Source of the DNA: Brachypodium distachyon
Lineage: Eukaryota > Streptophyta > Magnoliopsida > Poales > Poaceae
NCBI RefSeq assembly: GCF_000005505.3
Contig: NC_016135.3
Location: forward strand, 16,338,613-16,402,612
Direction: 5' to 3'
DNA: 64,000 nt
Part shown: in pieces, positions 22,251 to 33,398 of the stretch
How the letters are laid out: each line of letters begins with the position of its first letter
Numbering within the stretch: the stretch's first letter is position 1
The notes under the pieces: model-generated
The model's input: the letters and a program-made list of their open reading frames with translations, nothing else
The model's database searches: none
What the model was told of the DNA's origin: nothing
Program-made: the position numbers and the translations under genes

Positions 22251-24739
22251 TGAAGCGACCGCGCCCATATAGGGTTCGAACTCTTTGCTTATTGTGCTAG
22301 TCCCTGTATCGACTCACTAGCACACACAGTTAAAGATGAAATATCGAGAAACAAAGGTCAAGTAATTTATTACATCGTCTTTATCCAGAACTTTAAAGTA
22401 CTTACAACTTCACATAACCACACGAGTTAGCCTTGAAAATAACATAAATTGTTCGACAGCAGAAACGAAGAAAATACGAGCCAATTCAACACCACAAAGA
22501 GAGCATGTTGGAATGCAGGCTCGTGACCCAACACAACGTAACCTTACTCATCGTCGGAATTACCTGCAACACTTAAAGGTTGCAGCCACTAGGGGTCAAT
22601 ACATGGAATGCATTGGCAAGTTCACCGAGGATTATAACAATACCTAACAAGTATATGCAGTATCTGGCTAGGTGGAGTTTAAGCTTTTTGGCATGGAAGC
22701 ATAACATAATTTTATCCTACTACAATTGATGTTAAGATAAAATTAATCTATTGGACATCGGGTAGATACACCGACGCTCCTATTAATCTATTGGACACCG
22801 GATAGACACACCAATGCTCCTAACCCAAGTTCATCCCATTAAATTTTATTATGAAATTTGAATGAGCGAGACCTTCCTTACAGTTTCAAATCTAGCTGCT
22901 CATCATTGTCCATAGCCGGAGACACGGCTAAGTACTTACTTTGACACTCTCGAGAGGTTGTACACTTTACCCACAAGAAACCGACGGGTTAATCCATTGC
23001 TGTCCTCGGGGTAGAGTAGCAACGGCGTCGATTACGAGATTTTCAGAAGTAATTCCCTAGACCACGAAAGAATCACGCTCCCACCTACACGGCTACATCA
23101 ATAAAATTCTTCGGGTCTAGGTTCATACAACTTACTCTATTCTCGCCAGAGCCCATTTAGCATGTGGTTGTACTGGAAGCAAATAAACAGGAACCTAGTC
23201 TAGTCTCTGCTTACCCTGGGTGGCATTCCACAATTGCGACGCAGGCGCTCCCACAGATATGGAGAGACGACTCGTAGACATGGACCCACAGAAATGGATC
23301 TGACATCGCATACATCCAAAATACTCAAAGCCGCCCACCCAGGATGATTCATTATTAGTTGTTTTTAGCCATACCTCAAAAATAACTTTTACGACAACAA
23401 TATTTTAGAATGAAGTGGTTCCCTCCCACGTATATTGACATAGCATGGCTAAGCGTACAACTACTGCGGTGGCTACTGGTAGAGAATGTGATGGCAAGGA
23501 AAATCTACACTACTAGGACAACGTAGCAACCATAAATACAATAATTTAATCCTAATGCATTCTACAAACAACACTAATACATAAAGATTTAAAATAAGTA
23601 CGATAGTAGGAAGTCATGATCAAGATGAAACTTGCCTTGTCCAAAGTTGTTACTGTTCTCACACTCCTCACAATGACAGGGTTCGCACTCCGAACAATCT
23701 AACAAACAAGCGTATAGCAACAAATAAACAACCACACCAAACACAAAACATTCAAGGAAATATGCCATGATGCTATGCACATGATGCACTCCTATTTTGA
23801 TTTCTGGTTTTATTTAACATGTCTAGTGATTTTAACCATGTAATGAATATTATGATAGTGTTTATAGTGTAAGAAAGGAAAAGCATAAACAATGTCAGTT
23901 TAGTCCATTTGAAAGCATAGAACAAGATAATTTTGGTGGTACATGCATTTTTATACAAAAACATTTACTTTCCTGGTTCCACTGGATAGAGGGTACAACT
24001 AGGTAATTTTATAAGTGAATAATTAGTCCAAAATGGTTATAAATCAATTTTTGTGGAATAAGGTCCAGAGTCAAGCATTCTGTAATTTGGTCCTGTTCCA
24101 GTTGATCAAAACTGAAAATAAACTGTGCCAAAATATTGTACATGGCATGAGGATTCCAAAAAGGTACAGTTCGTCAAATTTCGCCAAACGTTTTAAAAGT
24201 TATGAGCGTTTGAAGTTACAGGGGTTTTTCTGTAATTTTACCATTAAATTCGTCCGAGAATAAGTTTTACATTTTATTACATGACACGTGGCGTCCTGTG
24301 ATTCGTCGGTACCGGTTCGGGGTGAAAATAAAACGCGACTGTCAGATCTCATTTAAATGAGATGGACGTCTGAGATCTAAGGATACCCCTTCGATTTAAG
24401 TGGTCTAATCTCGGCCGTCGGCCAAGATCCTACGGCCGGGAGGCGTCGGGCTCACCTCCGGCGGCCTCTAGGTCTCCGGCAAGGGCTTCGACGGCGGCGT
24501 GGCTCGGGTGGCCGGCGTCGGGGGGTGCTCATGTGGCCTTCGGGCGTTGGGGAAGACGTCAGCGAGGGCGGCACGACGAGGCGGAGGCGATGACGGGGGC
24601 GGTGTTCCTCGGGGGCGACAGAGACGGCGCCTAGCTCCTTGGGACGCGGCGGCGGCGACGGCGGGCTTCGGGTGAACGGCGACGAGGGGCTACAGTGCAC
24701 CAAAAAGAAAACGGTTCGCGTCAAAAGGTGCGTCAAAAG
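22251..24739 (-). repeat. Block E': inverted, truncated copy of block E
   Basis: It is the reverse complement of the right 2.5 kb of E (about 15130-17601), including the segment encoding C-L-L-D-C-S-E-C-E-P-C in both copies (16140-16175 and 23680-23720). It begins TGAAGCGACCGC, so in its own orientation it ends GCTTCA. The first ~900 bases of E, including the TATA box, are absent; the right edge abuts Tat pol sequence at about 24740. Confidence 0.7.
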
Positions 24740-26167
24740 CCCTCTGTCGATCCCAAGTCGGTTGCCTGGGAAGCCCCTCCAGCAACTCAAGGGGACCCTC
24801 CAGTCGCGGGGCACCATGCTACCCAACTCGTGGCATGCTTGAGCCGGGTACCACCACCTTGGGTTGCAGATATCGTTCGCTACCTCAAGGATGGAACCCT
24901 TCTGGGAGAAGACATTGCCGCGGAGCAAGTAGCCCGGCAAGCGAAGATGTACGCTCTGGTGGACAGGGATCTCTACTGGAGGCGTCCAAATGGAGTGATG
25001 CTCCTCTGCGTGTCCCAAGAGGAAGGGCGCACGCTGCTGGAGAATATCCACTGAGGCACATGCTCACATCATGTGGCCTCCAGGGCGCTGGCTGGGAAAG
25101 CATTTCGACACGCCTTCTACTGGCCAACAGCATTAACCGACGCCAAACAATTAGTCAAGACCTGTGAAGATTGCCCGTTTCACGCAAAGAAGAGCAACCA
25201 GCCAGCTCAAGCCCTGCAGGTCATTCCGTCCTCATGGCCGTTTTCAGTCTGGGGGCTGGATATCGTCGGCAAGATGCCGAGAGCTGTCAGCGGGAACGAG
25301 TACCTTCTCGTGGCCATCGATAAGTTCTCAAAATGGGTTGAGCTGGAGCCTGTGAGAGCTGTCACGGCACAGGCGGCCATCAAGTTCTTCAAGGGCATTG
25401 TGTGCCGGTTTGGTATGCCTAACAGCATCATCACCGACAACGGCACACAATTGACTAGTGCGGTGTTCCAAGCTTACTGCGAGGACATGGGCACTAAGAT
25501 CCACTTCGCCTCTGTCGCTCATCCAAGGAGCAATGGGCAGGTGGAGCACGCCAACGCAGAAGTGATGCGGGGGCTCAAGACGAGAACTTTTGACAAGCTC
25601 AAGGGCCACGGGAAGAACTGGGTCGAAGAACTCCAGCCCGTGCTGTGGTCGATTAGGACCACGCCAAGTCGGGCGACGGGCCAAACTCTGTTTGCCCTCT
25701 TCTACGGGGCAGAAGCTGTGCTGCCCCTCGAGCTCAAGCATGGGTCACCTCGGGTATGCGCGTTCGGCGACGGCAGCCAACGCGCGCAGAGGATTGACGA
25801 CCTCAGCTTCATCAAGGAGATTCGATGCCGGGCTGCTGTGCGAGCCGCAGGCTACCAGCAGGGGCTCCGTCGTTACCACGACAGGAGAGTCCATCCCCGG
25901 GGGCTGGAGATTGGAGACCTCGTCCTGCGCCGGATACAAGGAACGAAGGCCGGAAACAAATTGACTCCAAACTGGGAACGCCCTTTCCAAGTAGTGCGGG
26001 TGACCTTACCGGTGGCTTTCCGGCTGAAAACCGAAAAAGGCTTGCCGGTGCCAAATAGTTGGAATATTGAGCACCTACGCAAGTTCTACCCGTGAAACGA
26101 TGGCGCCTTACCCACGGGTGACGCTGCGGCAGCGTGCCTCTTTAAGCTAGTGTAGCCGGGCAAAGGT
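24740..26167 (+). pseudogene. Tat integrase fragment G, nearly intact
   Basis: The segment starts in the RNase H/integrase linker and reads through the HHCC region to the DDE core: G-L-D-I-V-G-K-M near 25258, I-T-D-N-G-T-Q near 25430, and P-R-S-N-G-Q-V-E near 25530. It ends at a stop at 26093-26095. A single TGA at 25052-25054 within the zinc-binding region is the only break seen. The match to A ends at 26167 in the post-pol spacer, so the fragment is truncated at both sides. It served here as the reference for the insertions in A. Confidence 0.8.
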
Positions 26168-27953
26168 CTCCAATCTCGAGCCCCTGATGGTAACGTGAGG
26201 CATTGCTTCTTTGCTGCTTTTTCTGAGAAAAGCTTTTTTTTTATTGCATACTGCTATGTCTCCATGGATGGTTTGTAGATGGTATGCACTCATCATTAAA
26301 ATAGTAGTTGGACTGATATTTATAATATATTATTAAAATATGGGAGAGAATACAATATGTACATTGACAAACTGCCGAAAATTGAAACATGTTGACAAGG
26401 AAGCCTTTTAGACTATTGTCGATATCTTGGTATATACGACCAAATATAAAAAAAAGTTGTTGAAGATGATCTAACCAACCAAACTAGCTTCCTAAGAAAA
26501 TAAGCCAGAAAGAGTCGTCGCCTCGAACAGCAAACCACCTATAGTAATGAGATTGGTAAAAATCTCTATTGTTTTGTCTATTTTAATGAATGTTTTCTGA
26601 AAGTCATCGTTTCTCAGGTGTTGAATTATATGTGTACATACACCAATATCATATTGTTAATGCCAGGTTGTATACCCATATCAGTTTGATCGGAAAGACA
26701 AGTGACTTATTTGTTTCTAACTTCTAACCATGCAGCCATAAGGAACTCTTAGATTTCTTTTTTTTTGAAAATAGAGGAACTCTTAGATTTCTGCGGCAAC
26801 GCGCGGGGAATCCACTAGTTGATCAAATAGTAGATTTCATAGCGGGTTGCGAGTCATTGTGCTTAGGCAAAGCAGCTTGATAACCATTAGCGAAGAGAAC
26901 ATTAACAAATGTTAAATCAGTATTTTTTTTGGTACTGCTGAATGCATGAGGTGCATAGACCAAAATTTTCCCTAAAAGGCTATCAAACTTTTTACACTAC
27001 TTCTCGTTTCTTCTGAACATAGACCAAACATTTTACATTATCTTTGATAGATAAAAAGCTACATGGTTCTCTTTTCTTGTCTTACATGCTGTTCTTAGTA
27101 TCTTTGATAGGATGGCAGTAATCTTCGGCCTATCATCTTTTTTTGTGAAACGCCTACCGTCTCTGTTTAGTTACGTAGTTTGGCTCAAGTAATTTTGTTC
27201 CTTCTATTTATCTTATGCTATTCTTACCTAGTATTTTGATATACAGATTCAGGCCGTGCAACATCTCCGGCAGAACAAGGCTAATGCATCTGCAACAACC
27301 CGCATGGATATTTTACAGATTGAAACAATAACTGAAATATTCAGAAATCTGGAAACAAACTTTGGACACAGAGGGATGGTACCTTCTTGTGAACTCTATC
27401 GCTAACCAATTGCGATACCCAAATAACCATACACACTACTTTCCTGGTTCTCTCTTTAACATTCACCACAGCAGAAAATCAGTTCCCTGGAATGTGAACT
27501 TTTAACAAAAAATGAAACAATAACTACCCAAACTTTATGATCAGTCTAAACTACAAGACCATATATGTACGATACGAAGGTGTCAGCTAACCACTAAAGT
27601 GGAAAATATATTAGAAGGCTAATCCTTTTTAACTTATATGTTCAATTACATAAATTACATGCATGTGCCTTGAAGGCACTTGGCAGCACCCCACGCATAA
27701 AGAACACAAGAGTGAAGAACAATGTCATCTAAGATACCTCAAATGTACTCAGTAGATGGCCAAATAAGCCATACAGAGATTAAGATTTACAGAATATAAA
27801 AGGAACCAGCCAACAACAATAGAAAATTGCTTGTATCAAAGCTAGGACAGGACGGGAGCAAGAAGAGTTTGATTTAGATTTGTGCTAGTGGAAATCGAAA
27901 CTGGATGGATGAAGGTCAAGCAGACTGAGCAGACAGGAGGGCAGGGCAGCTAC
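26168..27953. other. AT-rich stretch, no gene; possible Helitron-like end
   Basis: No gene-like frame is visible. A near-duplicate AGGAACTCTTAGATTTCT occurs at 26740 and 26773 around a T-run. It is followed by GCGGCAACGCGCGGGG...CTAGT ending near 26819, which resembles 3' ends of grass Helitrons (short GC hairpin, then CTAG and T). No matching 5' end was recognised, so the element call is weak. Confidence 0.25.
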
Positions 27954-28043
27954 CTGGTGCATCATGCGGTGGTTGACGATGGTGGACTTGTCGAGGATCT
28001 TCATGGCGACAGCGGCGCCCGTGTCAGAGTTATTGATGGTGAC
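27954..28043 (-). pseudogene. CIPK-like kinase exon relic
   Basis: On the minus strand an acceptor (CTTGCAG) and a donor (CACCAG/GTAGCT) enclose exactly 90 bases. The 30 residues contain N-S-D-T-G, V-A-M-K-I-L-D-K-S and H-R-M-M, matching the region of CBL-interacting protein kinases (CIPK/SnRK3) that holds the ATP-binding Lys of subdomain II. No following CIPK exon (R-E-I-S helix or activation loop) is seen to the left, so it is an isolated exon, either captured by a transposon or left from a decayed gene. Confidence 0.55.
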
Positions 28044-28153
28044 CTGCAAGGCCACCAATAAAACAAAACCAAACCAAAACCTCGTCAGCTATGGCTCAGG
28101 TAGAGCTGCGACTTACGAACAGCCTACGGCGAGCAGAGTATCCCGGATCTTAC

Positions 28154-28191
28154 ACGGTCTTGGACGCGCCCTTGACAAGAACGTCGTTGTA
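28154..28191 (-). pseudogene. WNK-like kinase exon relic
   Basis: Between an acceptor TTTGTCGCAG and a donor GT/GTAAGA, 38 bases encode Y-N-D-V-L-V-K-G-A-S-K-T-V, the glycine-loop segment of plant WNK kinases (usual form L-G-K-G-A-S-K-T-V). Val stands in place of the first loop Gly. About 110-140 bases upstream the minus strand can be read G-E-Y-A-E-V-D-P (28300-28327), which is the sequence just before this segment in WNKs, so a short intron may separate them. The next exon to the left is CIPK-like. Confidence 0.45.
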
Positions 28192-28577
28192 CTGCGACAA
28201 ATCCAGCAGCGGAGCAAAGCAAACGGATCAACGATCTGGGCAAGCGAATGAATCGAGAAACGGTTGCTAGGAGGAGCAAGGGGTTGGTGGCGAGACGACG
28301 GGATCGACCTCCGCGTACTCCCCTCAGTCGGCGGCGCTGAGGAGTCTGGGACTCGCTGTAAGAGTAGATCGGCGCGGCGCCCAATTCCACGACCCTCCAT
28401 GGCCTCTCTCCCTGCGCTCATCCGAGTTGGCTTCTCCGCGATGAATCACTCTCCTCCCCATCTACCCCTCGCGCGCCCCACTGGCGACGGCCATAGTGAG
28501 CCGCGTGGAGTCGTGGGTGCGGAACAATGCCGCGGCGGCAAACCCTAGTTCGTGGAAGGAGGGAGAAGTATGGGATT

Positions 28578-28850
28578 GTCGGGTGCGTCCAATAACAAGT
28601 TTGCAGTCGATTCGACGCAATCCTGAGTGTCGGGTGCGTCCAATGTCAATGTTGGGGCCGATTGAACGCAGCCCCCCCCCCCTCCCCGAGTGTCGGATGC
28701 GTCTAATGACAAGTTTGCGGTCGATTGTACGCAGCCCCCGAGTGTCGGGTGTGTCCAATGACAATGTTTGCGGTCGATTGGACGGAGCCTCCGAGTGTCG
28801 GGTGCATCCAGTGACAAATTTTGGAATCGATCTCTCAGTTCTGAGTGTGA
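28578..28850 (+). repeat. Tandem repeat, five units of 51-63 bases
   Basis: Units start GTCGG(G/A)TG at 28578, 28629, 28692, 28744 and 28797. Each reads roughly GTCGGGTGCGTCCAATGACAA, then a T/G-rich core, CGATTG and CGCAGCC...GAGT. The second unit is longer because of a run of C residues. Copies are diverged, so it is not a recent expansion. Confidence 0.75.
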
Positions 28851-29591
28851 TGTGATCGCAACAAGATAAGTCAAAGGAAAAGACTCTGAGTATAGGAGCA
28901 TAAATATTTTTATTACGTACCGATGGTACAACAAGGTACTTAAAAATGCAGAGAAAAGAGGACAAATAGATGAGAAAATAAAAAAGAAATCAAGCAAAAA
29001 ATCCTGGTGCATTGGCGTCGCAGTTGCGTGGCGTTCCACGCCTTGCTTCTTAAGTCCCCGGCTCTGGATTGGAGTCTGAGTGGGAGGTTTTCGATTCTCA
29101 TATCCCGCAGTCGAGTTGGCTGAACGGCCATGTCGAGGCGTGGATGAGCTCGCAGGTATGTGTTTGAACTGACTTACTCTTCGGCAGGCGTCTTCTGAGC
29201 TACACTGCATGGGCTGCGAAGCCGGCTTGGTGTGCTCGTCGTTTTAGTGCGCCTGCTAGAGGGGGCTCCCGTTGTTGCGATTCGGGGAGCCCAGCGAGCC
29301 AGTACCCCTTAATTGATATGGCTGCTGGCTGAGCCAGCGTTGGCCCCCTTTGATGAAGAGGCATGTGCTTCCTCTGTTTTCAAGTCAACACCGCATGTGG
29401 CCTCAATGGCTCTTCTCTTAAGTACGGAATTTTGGTGGTCGTCTGTTAAGAAGTAGGCCTGGCCAGCCTGGTCCTACGCGGCAAGTGACTCGGAAATTTT
29501 ATAAAATTCACGGTCGTAGTGATCAGACCGCAGGAAGCTTCCAGAGATAGTTATGACGCCGTTTGGTCCAATCATTTTGAGCTTAAGGTAA
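28851..29591. other. No gene recognised
   Basis: The stretch is AT-rich to 29000 and then mixed composition. Frames on the minus strand are short and overlap the tandem repeat. No transposon ends or protein similarity could be assigned. Confidence 0.3.
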
Positions 29592-31280
29592 GATGTCGCG
29601 ACCCCGATTACGTATATAGCTAACACATGTAGGATTAAGCTCATTGCTGCAATCAAAACCCAAACTTGCTCTCTATCGACATAACCAACAGATCATAACA
29701 ACATTCAGTCCAGCAATGAATATAATACAACAAGATATAGCACAACACATAATCGACACGGCGGGATATGATTCACATGTTTACCAGGATGCCAAACATG
29801 CACACATATCCTAAGATTGATATATCACAACTCAAACACACATACAATAGATATAACACATAGTTCAGATTTTAACTTGAGTTCATAAGTGATACAATCA
29901 CATCGAAAGTCGAATAAAACACAGCGGAATAAGGTTCAAGTAATGCCATAAGATGGCTGCAAAGGACACCTTCAGTAGCCCAACAAAATCAACCCAAGGG
30001 ATTGGCCGTGTGTAGGGAAAAACCAAGCAACTACTCGTCACGGTTCAGGTCACGGTCGAGATCGTTATCGCTCTCCAGTGGGGTTTCCTCTGCAAAAATG
30101 TGTCAACAGCAAGGGTGAGTACTTAGGGTACTCAGCAAGTCTTACTTTCATTCGTTTTAATTTGTTCCATAACATGCTCATTAGTCAAGATTAAAGAGTA
30201 GCAAAAGATTGCAAGTGAGGTCTCTTAGACAAGCAAAAGTTCAAATCCGAACCAAACGGTCCAGCACCTAAACCATCATGGTTTCCATTCTAAAAGACAT
30301 CATAATAACATGTAAAACCACCTAGGTTCAACTCCCAACAGTTCTGAAATTTTTGGGCAGCATATGAAACAATTGCTAGCAATGAACATCAAGTAAGCAT
30401 GTAAAGGACAGATTTGTACCATGCTGTCTTTCAACAAGTTTAACCACTTAAACAACACATAAACAGGTCATACAATGTATTAAGATCATCTAAAACATTG
30501 CATCAAAGGTGGGGAATAATCTGGACATAAAAGCATAACCATAGGCATCACAACTACACAATTAAGCATGGCAAAAGACAAGTATTCCAAATTTTTACCG
30601 ATCTGTCCAGATTTGTAATACACCTTAAAAGCGACCTAAAGGATGTCAAATGTAACCCCAAAAGTGATACATAATCATGTCATATTATTACCTAAATACA
30701 GGAAGCATGGCATTCACTCACAAGTGACATAGAACAAGATAAATTAGCTTAAGCATGATAAGAAATGGGACAAGCATGCATCAACTAGTTACCATGGCAT
30801 CAATATTATACCTACTCAAATGGATATAAGCAAGTATGCATAAACATCAGGTATAAACCTTAGATTTAAACAAATGCCATGTTGTGACAAATCCAATTAA
30901 CACATAGGACCAACACCAAGCACGAGTGACTCTAACTCAAGTGTGATATAACCAAGAATGTCCGTGACCGTGGACACGGCTATTCAAATAGATTTAATCC
31001 CTGCAGGGGGTGTACAACTTTACCCTCACCGAAACATCTCATCATTCCGTGGAAAGCGGGATGATGATTTGTTACAAGACCTTTACAACACTTCACTCTA
31101 ACATAATAACTGCCTCTAGGTTTATTCCAGGACGCTTCTAGAAAGCGTTATCCTGGCCATAGGTTGCGATCGAAGTCCAAGTTCGTTTATGGTCCATCGA
31201 ATTGCGGGGTGTGTTCCAATTTGCAAGAGAGGAGCACAAAAAGCGACACCATGTCCGAAAACCAAATCCAACCAAGGAAA
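29592..31280 (-). repeat. LTR-like gypsy remnant
   Basis: The block starts TGTCGCGACCCCGATTAC and contains the phrase GGTGAGTACTTAGGGTACTCAGCAAGTC and a GTGTACAACTTTACCC segment, all familiar from long LTRs of grass gypsy elements in reverse orientation. There is no coding capacity. A matching right end and duplicated target (left flank TAAGA) were not found, so it is probably truncated. Confidence 0.35.
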
Positions 31281-32396
31281 ACTACCAAATGAAAATAACA
31301 GCCACTATGTTAGAGCTAGGTGAATTAATTGAGGTAGTACGATTGTGGCTTGGATCAATGACAGAAGAATTCGGTCATTAATTGACCTAAGTGGGTTACT
31401 AGCAGGATCTGCTGATTAGCTACTACACAGCTGGCTAGCTGATGGCTCAGCAGTATCCGTGCAAAGAGTTTATCCGATCATTCGCATGGCATCGGTCCAA
31501 TAAACTAGGGTGTGCAACGACACGACCATTCGCATGGATGTTTCGCCTAATTATTGCTATATCCAATCTAACATGAAAGGCTTCGAATCGGGAAAATCGC
31601 ACCGTCCTTGGCATCCCCAGATGCACCCTGTCCTAGCATCGGTCGATCAGATTGCGGGATGCACCGGCTTTAAAACGCCAGCAGCGTGCCCTCCAGGGTC
31701 CACTCTATTAAAACACACAACAGAAAGCTTTGCCCGACATGTACCGGCCCAACGCTGTACGAGAAAAGGCAGCGGCGAATGCTGCCTTTCTCTTCCATGT
31801 GCCCAACAACGGGCGTTTGGCACGCGTGACGTGATGGTCTCTCTGCTCTTGGCGCCGTGGCCGTCTCTCTTGCGTTTGGACCTCGCCTTCGGCGCAGGAG
31901 CCGGCATTTTCACGCGAGATTACGCTTCGATTGAGTATCAGTTTGGCGTGTAGCCCACAAAGAGCAACGGGGCATTCAGCGGCGGCGGTACTTTCTGATA
32001 TGGCCAGCTTCGCCTACACGTACTCTCTGATTTCTGATGGAGATATTTCGATAACACTACTATGTTCCATCGTAGCGTGCAGAACTGCAGAAGACTACAA
32101 GACAGGAAAGACTACACGCATGATTGGATGCAGCCATGCACATGATCAAGTCACAAGTGCAGCGATAAGCCGATAACGACTTTTAACATAAAGATGCCAC
32201 TCGTTGAATTCCATGGGTGGGCTCCGTTACCCGCTTTTCATTCTGCTGCAGCACTCAGTCAAAACGCATCGCGATTCAAAAGTTCCGTTCAGGAATCAGA
32301 GCAGCCCACCCCCAAATCCAATCCTAAATTTGACCAATCTTACTAGAGTAGCAAACATTACACATGAGGCAACAACGCCGTCAATTAAGTCGCCGG
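31281..32396. other. Intergenic, downstream of peroxidase
   Basis: No gene-like frame. The short open stretch at 31510-31953 has no recognisable domain and lacks gene context. The part next to 32396 is the 3' flank of the peroxidase gene. Confidence 0.4.
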
Positions 32397-33398
32397 TCAG
32401 TCGAGGATGTCGCATTGGCGCCTGACGACGCCCTGCCGCCCGGTCTTGACGCCGACGGTGCCGAGCTTCTGCATCGCCTTGGCGAAGTCCTCGAAGAAGG
32501 CCGTCCGGTTGTCGGCGTAGCGCTGGACGAAGACCCTGGTGGGCCCGTACTCCCAGAGCGCGGCGTCGGAGGCGAGCAGCCCGAGTCCCCTGGGCAGGTT
32601 CTTGTAGTAGAGCTCGTCGAAGTCCCTGGGTGTGACGATGTCGTTGAAGATGGAGATGGTTGGGTCCTTGTCGTAGCCCGTGCAGGAGCTCTGCAGCGCC
32701 CGCGCGAACGCCGGGTTCAGGGACGGATCGTAGCCGTCGGCGCCCCCGTAGTTGTAGAGCCGGTGCGCGAACTCGGCGCAGTGAGAGAACCCCACGGTGT
32801 GCGCGCCGGCCAGTGCCACCATCTCCTGCGGGGTGATCCCCTTGCGGGCGAAGAGGACGGCCATGGCGCGCGCCGACATGTTGGTCCGCGGGAGGTTCCC
32901 CTCGACGTCGCGCGCGTCGGAGCGGCGCGCGTCGCGGCGGCCGAGGAAGACCGGGAAGCGCGGGCCGCCCAGGATCCCGACGAGGTCGCGCGCGGCGAGC
33001 GCGAGGATGTCGGCGCAGGAGACGGCGCCCGGGCAGGCGGCCTCCAGCGCGGTCTTGGCGCGGGCGACGGCGTCGAAGGCATCCCCGGGGAGGGAGAGGT
33101 TGATCTCCGCGGCGCGCTCGGGGGTCTGGTCGGAGGAGAGCGGGGAGACGAGCACGGAGGCGTCGCAGCCGGAGACGAAGCAGTCGTGGAAGAAGAGCCG
33201 CAGCGTGCCCGCCGCCGTGGAAGGGTTGGCGCGCTGCTTGGCGGCGACGACGTCCGAGACGATCTGCTCGACGCGCGGGCAGCTGCGGCGGTAGTACGAC
33301 GTCGACAGCCTGCCCGCCGCCACCGCGCCGGGGGCCGCGGCGGCGGCGAGGAGGAGGAGGGCGAGGGAGAAGAGGAGGCGGCGGGGAAGCGTGCCCAT
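32397..33398 (-). CDS. Class III secretory peroxidase, single exon
   Basis: The 333-residue product has an N-terminal hydrophobic signal peptide (about residues 1-28, cleavage likely near Ala28/Gly29). It has the distal heme motif R-L-F-F-H-D-C (Arg67 and His71), the G-C-D-A-S-V calcium/disulfide segment, and the proximal heme motif M-V-A-L-A-G-A-H-T-V around residue 200. Eight Cys are present in the usual order, enough for the four conserved disulfides. Plant class III peroxidases use hydrogen peroxide to oxidise phenolics in the wall or vacuole. Length is normal and no stop interrupts it. Lack of introns is unusual but known for the peroxidase 31/41/63-like group, which the sequence resembles. 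The ATG at 33398 directly precedes the signal peptide. The high GC content is typical of grass genes. It appears functional. Confidence 0.93.
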   Translation of the reverse strand: MGTLPRRLLFSLALLLLAAAAAPGAVAAGRLSTSYYRRSCPRVEQIVSDVVAAKQRANPSTAAGTLRLFFHDCFVSGCDASVLVSPLSSDQTPERAAEINLSLPGDAFDAVARAKTALEAACPGAVSCADILALAARDLVGILGGPRFPVFLGRRDARRSDARDVEGNLPRTNMSARAMAVLFARKGITPQEMVALAGAHTVGFSHCAEFAHRLYNYGGADGYDPSLNPAFARALQSSCTGYDKDPTISIFNDIVTPRDFDELYYKNLPRGLGLLASDAALWEYGPTRVFVQRYADNRTAFFEDFAKAMQKLGTVGVKTGRQGVVRRQCDILD

